From URNF01 sp045594105 (GTDB lineage Bacteria; Bacillota; Clostridia; Oscillospirales; Acutalibacteraceae): 32,870 bases of DNA. The notes beneath the pieces were generated by a model. The model was not told the origin of the DNA. It made no database searches and saw nothing but the letters and a program-made list of their open reading frames with translations. Shown here in pieces: positions 22,926 to 27,934 of the stretch. The DNA lies in assembly GCA_045594105.1 (NCBI GenBank), contig JAZNXY010000005.1, positions 1-32,870 on the forward strand, written 5' to 3'. A program made the translations under genes and the position numbers. Each line of letters begins with the position of its first letter. Within the stretch, counting starts at the first letter, position 1.

Positions 22926-23640
22926 ACAGGCGAAGGCACTTGCTGAGCAACGCCTCGCCACGAGAGAAAGTATCGGTCGCTTGCAGGAAAAACGTCTGCA
23001 TGCAACCTTGAAGTTCTGGCTGGATGCGGATGAAACGCACCACGAGGTAAAGCTGCCTTGCGGTGCGGTGGCGGATATTTTTGACGGTACACGGGTCACC
23101 GAGATACAAAACGGCAACTTTTCGGGGTTTCGTATAAAGCTCTGCCGCTTGCTCGAGGAATACCCGGTGACCGTGATATATCCGTTACCCCGCAGGAAAA
23201 CGATCTACTGGATAGACCCGCAAACGGGAGATACGTCTGACGGACACCGTTCACCAAAGTTAGGCACCTTTGCGGATGCCGCACCTGAGCTTCTGTTTAT
23301 CGGTAAACAGCTGTTTCACCCTGCACTCACCGTAAAGCTGCAGCTTATCGATATTGAGGAATATAAGCTGCAGGATGGATGGGGGCAAGACGGCAAACGG
23401 GGTGCACACCGTGTGGAGCGTGTGCCTGTGACACTCGGTGAAACGCTCGAAATCCGCACACCTGCCGATTTGAAACACTGCTTACCCGCAAAACTGCCTG
23501 CGCAATTTACGTCTGCGGATTATCAAAAGTGTACTCGCCTGCGCGGACGGCGCTTATCAGCGGCGTTGAAACTGTTTTTGGAAACGGGCGCTGTCACCCG
23601 TGAAAAGCAAGGCAATACATACATATATACCGTGATGTAA
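22909..23640 (+). CDS. Uncharacterised protein: PD-(D/E)XK-like N-terminus plus C-terminal winged helix
   Basis: About 243 residues; not an established enzyme. The N-terminal part shows E-V-K, then VADIFDG and VTEIQNGNF, with IKLCRLLEEYPVTVIYPL after (about residues 35-85). Spacing of E, D and E-x-Q is what a PD-(D/E)XK nuclease core would show, with Gln in place of Lys. A middle section has RSPKLGTFADAAPELLF, LQLIDIEEYKLQDGWG and a conserved-looking KRGAHR. The C-terminus (PAQFTSADYQKCTRLRGRR to YIYTVM) reads as a winged helix. I recall similar hypothetical proteins in Firmicutes, without assigned function. The start is ambiguous among in-frame ATGs at 22897, 22903 and 22909; 22909 has GAGG 6 bases upstream. 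It overlaps the thioesterase by 17 bases. Confidence 0.75.
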   Translation: MCGDFEQAKALAEQRLATRESIGRLQEKRLHATLKFWLDADETHHEVKLPCGAVADIFDGTRVTEIQNGNFSGFRIKLCRLLEEYPVTVIYPLPRRKTIYWIDPQTGDTSDGHRSPKLGTFADAAPELLFIGKQLFHPALTVKLQLIDIEEYKLQDGWGQDGKRGAHRVERVPVTLGETLEIRTPADLKHCLPAKLPAQFTSADYQKCTRLRGRRLSAALKLFLETGAVTREKQGNTYIYTVM

Positions 23641-23645
23641 TTCAC

Positions 23646-23692
23646 TGTCAGTTCGAAACCATCCTGACATTAAATAAAACTATGGAAAGAAG
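23646..23692 (+). ncRNA. preQ1-I riboswitch upstream of queT
   Basis: Stem P1 is TGTCAG (23646-23651) with CTGACA (23664-23669); the loop is TTCGAAACCATC and the A-rich tail TTAAATAAAACTATGG follows. The loop CCAT (23659-23662) can pair with ATGG (23682-23685) as the P2 pseudoknot. The arrangement matches the Thermoanaerobacter tengcongensis preQ1-I aptamer closely (TCGCAGTAACC loop, TTAACAAAACAAGG tail). The pseudoknot runs into the GGAAAGAAG ribosome-binding region, so ligand binding should block translation of queT. Confidence 0.88.
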
Positions 23693-23699
23693 AATGTAT

Positions 23700-24215
23700 A
23701 TGAATAACAAAAATACGGTGACACGGCTGACTGTGTCGGCAGTGATAGCCGCCCTATACTGCGCACTGACGTTGGTACTGCCGTTTATGACCTTTGGACC
23801 TGTGCAATGCCGCTTTTCCGAGGCGCTGACCATACTGCCCGTGTTCACCCCTGCCGCCATTCCCGGTCTTGCTGTCGGGTGTGTACTGTCTAATGCGGCG
23901 GGCCTTGCCGTAGGTGCGAATGTGGCAGGTGCGTGGGATATTTTGATCGGCACGGCAGCGACACTGTTGGCGGCGGTTGGCAGCCGCCTTTTGCGGAAAT
24001 ATCCGTTGCTGGCCTCTTTGCCGCCTGTGCTGCTTAATGCGCTGATTATCGGTACGGAATTGACTTTGGTGCTGTATGATACCCCGACATTTGTATTGTG
24101 GGCTTATAATGCGTTGTCGGTTGGTGCGGGGCAAGCGATTGCGTGTATCGGCGGCGGTATGCTTGTGCACACAGCGGTCAACCGTGCACCCGGATTAAAA
24201 GAAATGCTACAATAA
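23700..24215 (+). CDS. queT: QueT-type ECF S component, predicted queuosine-precursor transporter
   Basis: 171 residues with about five or six hydrophobic segments. QueT (PF06177) features: VSAVIAALYCALTLVLPF, FGPVQCRFSEALTILPVF (the arginine/glutamate segment is characteristic) and GLAVGCVLSNA. It should import preQ1 or another queuosine precursor together with an ECF energising module encoded elsewhere. The preQ1-I aptamer directly upstream supports the substrate. In-frame ATGs exist at 23682, 23694 and 23700; 23682 is inside the riboswitch pseudoknot, and 23700 has the best distance to GGAAAGAAG, so 23700 is chosen. No queuosine biosynthesis gene is nearby, suggesting salvage. Confidence 0.93.
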   Translation: MNNKNTVTRLTVSAVIAALYCALTLVLPFMTFGPVQCRFSEALTILPVFTPAAIPGLAVGCVLSNAAGLAVGANVAGAWDILIGTAATLLAAVGSRLLRKYPLLASLPPVLLNALIIGTELTLVLYDTPTFVLWAYNALSVGAGQAIACIGGGMLVHTAVNRAPGLKEMLQ

Positions 24216-24248
24216 AAAAGAGAGATGCAACGCATCTCTCTTTTTTAC
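24213..24248. terminator. Bidirectional terminator, left copy of a repeated hairpin
   Basis: A perfect 15-bp stem (24214-24228 with 24232-24246) with a 3-base loop and A/T runs on both sides. It begins in the queT stop codon and also serves the convergent XRE gene, whose stop is at 24247-24245. It is nearly identical to 24833-24870. Confidence 0.93.
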
Positions 24249-24460
24249 TTGTACGGTTTTGGGTTGGACGTTCTGCCTAAAATGTAATCGGTAGAGACGT
24301 TGTAAAAGTCGGCAAGGATACAAAGAAAACGTGTCGGAATTTCCCGCTTACCCGTTTCATAATTACTATAAACGCGTTGGTCTATACCCAAAACAGCGGC
24401 GATTTCCTTTTGGACCAAATCTTTATCTTCTCGTAAATCTTTTAAGCGGGGATAGTACAT
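24245..24460 (-). CDS. Small XRE-family HTH repressor
   Basis: 71 residues, a bare Cro/C1 helix-turn-helix domain: LKDLREDKDLVQKEIAAVLG, then DQRVYSNYETGKREIP, FLCILADFYNVSTDYILGR. The last motif is common in phage and mobile-element repressors. The ATG at 24460 follows GAGGTGAG. Its stop codon is inside the left hairpin repeat. It is divergent from the small ORF at 24542 with two palindromic operators between, so it very likely represses both. Not closely similar in sequence to the other XRE protein at 1926, although the layout is the same. Confidence 0.88.
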   Translation of the reverse strand: MYYPRLKDLREDKDLVQKEIAAVLGIDQRVYSNYETGKREIPTRFLCILADFYNVSTDYILGRTSNPKPYK

Positions 24461-24477
24461 ATACTCACCTCAAGTTC

Positions 24478-24506
24478 AGTATATCTACTATCAAAAAATA
24501 GTATTG
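24478..24506 (-). promoter_or_regulatory. Possible promoter of the XRE repressor gene
   Basis: Minus-strand TATACT (24483-24478) as -10, with a weak CAATAC (24506-24501) 17 bp upstream. The inverted repeat at 24486-24503 fills its spacer. Confidence 0.45.
24486..24503. promoter_or_regulatory. Operator 1 (TACTAT-N6-ATAGTA)
   Basis: Perfect 6-base inverted repeat with a 6-base centre. Shares the core ACTAT/ATAGT with operator 2 and lies over the possible XRE promoter. Confidence 0.65.
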
Positions 24507-24532
24507 ATTTTACTATCTAATGATAGTAAAAT
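24504..24532 (+). promoter_or_regulatory. Promoter of the small divergent ORF
   Basis: TTGATT (24504-24509), 17-bp spacer, TAAAAT (24527-24532). The spacer is almost entirely operator 2, so bound repressor would exclude polymerase. Confidence 0.65.
24508..24531. promoter_or_regulatory. Operator 2 (24-bp palindrome)
   Basis: Perfect 10-base inverted repeat TTTTACTATC-TAAT-GATAGTAAAA. It overlaps the -35/-10 region of the small ORF and has the same half-site core as operator 1. Confidence 0.75.
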
Positions 24533-24541
24533 AGTTATGGG

Positions 24542-24835
24542 GTGATAAAATTGTTGTTATGCAGAGAAATTGAAAATATTTTCAATATAATAGAAAGAAG
24601 CTTTTCTGAAAAAGCTTTGGAAAGGTTCTTGATGTGTGATTATGAGAATCTATGTGTATATCATCATACATTAGGCGGATGGATTCGCAGAGAATTTTTG
24701 GGGAAAGGTACTAAACTGTATGTATTATTTATACAAGGTGGCATTTCACAAACAGATGAGATGTCGATGCTTATCATTGAATTATTTTACATATATGCAA
24801 AGACAGAACGAGCAAACATAAAAACGAAAAAGTAA
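24542..24835 (+). CDS. Small uncharacterised protein controlled by the XRE repressor
   Basis: 97 residues from GTG at 24542, or 94 from TTG at 24551; the latter has GGGGTG 6 bases upstream and may be the true start. No signal peptide or membrane helix is evident. It has an acidic N-terminal helix (CREIENIFNIIERSF) and a central YHHTLGGWIRREFLG, which faintly resembles the H-H-x-L-G-x-W-I-R element of DUF6794-type proteins; that link is weak. Function unknown. Candidates include an antirepressor, a toxin or an anti-phage effector, but no motif supports any of these. It is AT-rich relative to its neighbours and ends in the right hairpin repeat. Confidence 0.65.
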   Translation: MIKLLLCREIENIFNIIERSFSEKALERFLMCDYENLCVYHHTLGGWIRREFLGKGTKLYVLFIQGGISQTDEMSMLIIELFYIYAKTERANIKTKK

Positions 24836-24870
24836 AAAAGAGAGATGCAAACGCATCTCTCTTCTTTTAC
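24833..24870. terminator. Bidirectional terminator, right copy of a repeated hairpin
   Basis: An 11-bp stem (24838-24848 with 24853-24863), 4-base loop, T-rich tail on the plus side and an A run (T run on minus) on the other. It terminates the small ORF and the convergent GH43-like gene ending at 24881. Confidence 0.9.
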
Positions 24871-24880
24871 AATGTTTGTA

Positions 24881-25858
24881 TCAGATGACATGGATACCGC
24901 TTTTAGCGGTTAACGTGTAGGTATCGCAGGGGTCCATTTCTACGGTATCGCCTTTGATTTTCAAGGGCGCAAAATAATAGGTGGATTTCATATACTCAAA
25001 ACTTTCGCAGTAGTTGGAATCTTTTTCAAATTCCCAGTCACTGCCGCCCCAACGGTCGCCTACGTAAATGTACTGATTTTCCCCGTTGACAGGTAAGGTC
25101 AGCAGGAAGGCGGGCTGTGAGCGGTAGGTAAACGCGTCACCGAACGCACGCAATTCCGACCACTCACCGAGAATGGAATCGGCTACTGCGTACATGCCCT
25201 GGTTGGGTTTCCAACCGGTGCAGTAGGAGGAAAGCAGGTAGGTCTTGCCGTCTTTTCGGCAAAAGGCAGGCGCTTCACGCAACAATCCCTTAAACAAGGT
25301 TTTTTCGTGTTTTGCCACGTTAAGACAGTCGTCTGTCAAGCGATAGATATGTAAATCTTCATTTTGGTTGGCAGCACTGATAAAATACCACACGCCGTCT
25401 TCCTGATATAAGGTACAGTCACGGGACATCTCACCGCAGGGGTTGAAGCTGCCGTGGTAGACAAACTCTCCGTCAGGCGTATCGCAGGAGGCAATAGCCG
25501 CAGCGGCACAATCGTAATTGATACCGTTTTCATAGTGTGCCCACATAACAAACTTACCCGTCTGTTCACAGTAAATCACTTTCGGGCGTTCAATGTTTAC
25601 CTTGTTTTCCGTCGTGCCGAGCGATAGGTCGGTGGGAAAGGGGAGGGGTGCTGTGGGAGAATTGACGGTCAAAACAGCACCACGTGCTTCCCAAGTTTCA
25701 AGATCCTTGGAGCGATAGCAGCTGACGTATGTGTTGTCACGCCTGTCCTCACCGTACCAATAGTAAAAGCCGCCAGAGAACAGCATAAAGCCGCCGTGTG
25801 CGTGGATAGGGTTATGGTCGGTATCGTACAGCACCGTACCGTTTGTCAAGATTTTCAC
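24881..25858 (-). CDS. GH43-like five-bladed beta-propeller glycoside hydrolase, intracellular
   Basis: 325 residues without a signal peptide. The repeat pattern is a five-bladed propeller: HAHGGFMLFSGGFYYWYGE at the start (visible as HAHGGFML and YYWYGED), CYRSKDLETWE, ERPKVIYCEQTGKFVMWAHYE, SRDCTLYQEDGVWYFISA, LREAPAFCRKDGKTYLLSS with TGWKPN, and YVGDRWGG. These resemble family 43 members of the galactan-acting type, such as exo-beta-1,3-galactanases. The Glu in REAPAF and Asp in SRDCTLY are in positions expected for catalytic residues, but this needs alignment. The start is GTG, overlapping the UDG stop by four bases (GTGA). Substrate inferred only by resemblance. Confidence 0.8.
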   Translation of the reverse strand: MKILTNGTVLYDTDHNPIHAHGGFMLFSGGFYYWYGEDRRDNTYVSCYRSKDLETWEARGAVLTVNSPTAPLPFPTDLSLGTTENKVNIERPKVIYCEQTGKFVMWAHYENGINYDCAAAAIASCDTPDGEFVYHGSFNPCGEMSRDCTLYQEDGVWYFISAANQNEDLHIYRLTDDCLNVAKHEKTLFKGLLREAPAFCRKDGKTYLLSSYCTGWKPNQGMYAVADSILGEWSELRAFGDAFTYRSQPAFLLTLPVNGENQYIYVGDRWGGSDWEFEKDSNYCESFEYMKSTYYFAPLKIKGDTVEMDPCDTYTLTAKSGIHVI

Positions 25859-26448
25859 AGGTATTCCTCCTCAATGGACGTATGCTCACATACAGTGGGT
25901 ATCAAATCACGCAGCTTTAGTAAATCCGAGAACGCATTGGGCTTTTCGTTCGGGTTGCGTAACAGTGCGGCGGGGTGATAGGTGCCCATCAGATAAACAC
26001 CGTTCCGCTCGAAAAAGGTGCCGTGCTGACGGGTAACACGAAAGTCAGGGTCAATAATTTTCTGTGCCGCCACCCTGCCGAGACAGACAATGATTTTCGG
26101 GCGTAGAATACTCACTTGTGCTTTGAGCCAGCCGATACACGCTTCCTGCTCTTCGGGGAGAGGGTCACGGTTTTGCGGCGGTCTGCATTTGACGATGTTT
26201 GCAATATATACATTTCTGTCCCGGGACAATCCTACTGCATCCAGCATAATATCCAGCAGCTGTCCTGCGGCGCCGACAAAGGGTAACCCTTCCTTATCCT
26301 CGTTGGCACCCGGTCCTTCGCCGATAAACATAATTTCGGCATTTTCAGCACCTATACCGAATACCACGTGTTGTCGTGTGGCGGCGAGTGCACAGTTTTT
26401 ACAGTCTTTACAAGCGGCTTGTAATGTGCCAAAATCGGTGTATTCCAT
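25855..26448 (-). CDS. Family 4 uracil-DNA glycosylase (Fe-S type)
   Basis: 197 residues. It removes uracil from DNA to start base-excision repair. Motif 1 is GEGPGANEDKEGLPFVG (about 45-61), and the C-terminal motif is HPAALLRNP. The four cluster cysteines are visible: C-x2-C in CKDCKNC near the N-terminus (one of the three), and C-x15-C between VKCRPP and EEQEAC. The ATG at 26448 is chosen because GAGGTGAT precedes it and the N-terminus then matches the family; an in-frame ATG at 26478 would leave no leader. It is co-transcribed and overlapping with the GH43-like gene, apparently without functional connection. Confidence 0.94.
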   Translation of the reverse strand: MEYTDFGTLQAACKDCKNCALAATRQHVVFGIGAENAEIMFIGEGPGANEDKEGLPFVGAAGQLLDIMLDAVGLSRDRNVYIANIVKCRPPQNRDPLPEEQEACIGWLKAQVSILRPKIIVCLGRVAAQKIIDPDFRVTRQHGTFFERNGVYLMGTYHPAALLRNPNEKPNAFSDLLKLRDLIPTVCEHTSIEEEYL

Positions 26449-26468
26449 CAAAATCACCTCTTTTAGAT

Positions 26469-26497
26469 AAAATACCATTTTTTACTTGAAAAAGCAA
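26469..26497 (-). promoter_or_regulatory. Promoter of the UDG/GH43 transcript
   Basis: Minus-strand TTGCTT (26497-26492), 17-bp spacer, TATTTT (26474-26469). Its -35 abuts that of the divergent pduL promoter. Confidence 0.6.
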
Positions 26498-26514
26498 GTA
26501 TTTAGCGGTACAAT
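26486..26514 (+). promoter_or_regulatory. Promoter of pduL
   Basis: TTGAAA (26486-26491), 17-bp spacer, TACAAT (26509-26514). Good match to consensus. Confidence 0.75.
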
Positions 26515-26547
26515 GTAGGTAACAAATTGAAAGGGAAGTGTAGTAGT

Positions 26548-27120
26548 ATGTCCAAAGTATTAGTAGAAACCTCCGCCCGCCACGTGCACGTGTCTCAGGC
26601 AGACCTTGAAGTGCTGTTCGGCGAGGGTTATCAGCTCACCAAGAAGAAAGATTTGTCCCAGCCCGGTCAGTACGCCTGTGAAGAGCGTGTTGACGTTGTT
26701 GGTCCGAAAAAAACCTTGACCGGTGTTTCGATTCTCGGTCCTACCCGTCCTGCAACGCAGGTGGAAATCTCCTTGACCGATGCACGTGCTATCGGTGTTG
26801 CCGCACCGATCCGTGAATCCGGCGACGTGGCCGGCTCCGGTGCTTGCAAGCTGGTCGGTCCTAAGGGTGAAGTGGAAATTGCGGAAGGTGTTATCGCCGC
26901 AAAACGCCATATCCATATGACCCCTGCCGATGCGGAAGAAATGGGTCTGAAGGACAAAGACGTTGTCAGCGTAAAGGTAGACAACGACGGTCGTTCCATT
27001 GTGTTCGGTGACGTTGTGGTACGTGTAAATGCCAACTTCGCACTGGCAATGCATATCGATACTGACGAATCCAATGCAGGTTGCGTAGCGCCCGGCACCA
27101 TGGCGGAAGTTATTAAATAA
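26548..27120 (+). CDS. pduL: PduL-type phosphate acyltransferase (phosphotransacylase)
   Basis: 190 residues. PduL interconverts acyl-CoA and acyl-phosphate and is structurally unrelated to Pta. Zn-ligand motifs ARHVHVSQ (about 9-16) and KRHIHMTP (about 121-128) are both present, with TLTGVSILGP-TR-ATQVEIS between and the final ALAMHIDTDESNAG. The protein begins directly at the first beta-barrel with no N-terminal encapsulation peptide, and no microcompartment shell gene is near, so a cytosolic housekeeping phosphotransacetylase is the likely role. GGGAAG is about 10 bases before the ATG. An acetate kinase gene is not in the window. Confidence 0.92.
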   Translation: MSKVLVETSARHVHVSQADLEVLFGEGYQLTKKKDLSQPGQYACEERVDVVGPKKTLTGVSILGPTRPATQVEISLTDARAIGVAAPIRESGDVAGSGACKLVGPKGEVEIAEGVIAAKRHIHMTPADAEEMGLKDKDVVSVKVDNDGRSIVFGDVVVRVNANFALAMHIDTDESNAGCVAPGTMAEVIK

Positions 27121-27146
27121 ACAGGTACATATTCGGAGGGGTTATT

Positions 27147-27785
27147 ATGATGTTCGCAAAAGATTACAGACACTTTGCATGGAAAGCACTGACAGGTAAT
27201 TGGGGTACGATGATCGTTATTTTCCTCATTTATGCGGCAATCGTTGCGGTGTGCGGCGTTGTCCCTGCGGTCGGCACCATCGCACTTTTGCTGCTCAGCG
27301 GCCCGTTGGCAATCGGTATGTATGGTGCCGCCTTGAAGGTTGTGCGTGGTGAAAAGCCCGAAATCATTAACCTGTTTGACGGTTTCCAGAACTTTGTCAA
27401 CGCATTTATGCTCGGCCTTGTGAACAGCATTTTCATTATGCTGTGGAGCTTACTGTTCTTCATTCCCGGCATTATTAAGGCGTTGTCCTACAGCATGAGC
27501 TATTATATTCTCATTGACAATCCCGAAATGAGCCAGTCGGAAGCAAGAACTGCCTCCATGGTGATGATGGAAGGTCACAAGTGGCGTCTGTTCTGCCTGG
27601 AACTCAGCTTTATCGGCTGGGGCTTCCTTTGTGCGCTCACCGGCGGTATTCTCACGCTGTGGGTGGCACCGTATATGCAGACGGCTTTTGCTGCTTTCTA
27701 TGAGGATTTGAAAGCAAAGCAGGCACCCCCTGTTGTGGAGCAGCCGTTTGCAGAAGCGGTTCCCGAAACCATTACCGAGCAATAA
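27147..27785 (+). CDS. DUF975-family integral membrane protein
   Basis: 212 residues with about five or six membrane segments: IVIFLIYAAIVAVCGVVPAV, IALLLLSGPLAIGMYG, a central LGLVNSIFIMLWSLLFFIPG-IIKALSYSM, and LSFIGWGFLCALTGGILTLW. The pattern WSLLFFIPGIIKALSYSM with ILIDNP-E-S-EA is typical of DUF975 proteins in Firmicutes; function unknown. The C-terminal tail is Pro/Glu-rich and should be cytosolic. Two adjacent ATGs (27147, 27150) follow GGAGGGG; the first is used. It lies 26 bases after pduL and ends before a terminator. Confidence 0.85.
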   Translation: MMFAKDYRHFAWKALTGNWGTMIVIFLIYAAIVAVCGVVPAVGTIALLLLSGPLAIGMYGAALKVVRGEKPEIINLFDGFQNFVNAFMLGLVNSIFIMLWSLLFFIPGIIKALSYSMSYYILIDNPEMSQSEARTASMVMMEGHKWRLFCLELSFIGWGFLCALTGGILTLWVAPYMQTAFAAFYEDLKAKQAPPVVEQPFAEAVPETITEQ

Positions 27786-27796
27786 TTTTACAAACG

Positions 27797-27832
27797 AAAA
27801 ACAGTCGTCTCTTTTGAGACGGCTGTTTTTTG
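27797..27832 (+). terminator. Terminator after the DUF975 gene
   Basis: A 15-bp stem with one wobble pair (27797-27811 with 27816-27830), TTTT loop, six T residues at the end. Confidence 0.9.
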
Positions 27833-27878
27833 TTATATTTGTTTTCCCGAAAACAAAAATACCAAAAAACGCACCGAT

Positions 27879-27912
27879 TTTGCTATGCAAACCATGAAAA
27901 ATAAGGTACAAT
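27879..27912 (+). promoter_or_regulatory. Putative operator and -10 of the glycosidase pair
   Basis: A perfect inverted repeat TTTGC-TAT-GCAAA (27879-27891) is followed by TACAAT (27907-27912), a good -10; no clear -35 lies 17 bp upstream (TATGCA at 27884-27889). The repeat overlaps the -35 position, suggesting either an activator-dependent or a repressed promoter. Confidence 0.4.
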
Positions 27913-27934
27913 AAGGGCGAGAGGCGGTGGTTGT

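Larger units (their letters stand above)
24213..24870. repeat. Direct repeat pair bounding the XRE cassette (24213-24248 and 24833-24870)
   Basis: The 18-mer TAAAAAAGAGAGATGCAA occurs at 24213-24230 and at 24833-24850. In both copies its first three bases are the stop codon of the preceding plus-strand gene. The identity continues (CGCATCTCTCTT) after a one-base insertion in the right copy, then through a T-rich tail to TTAC. The copies are 620 bp apart and enclose exactly one two-gene cassette. Confidence 0.85.

Noticed and set aside
26548..27785. Part of a bacterial microcompartment locus
   Set aside because: PduL alone has no encapsulation peptide, and the neighbour is a DUF975 membrane protein, not a shell protein or aldehyde dehydrogenase.
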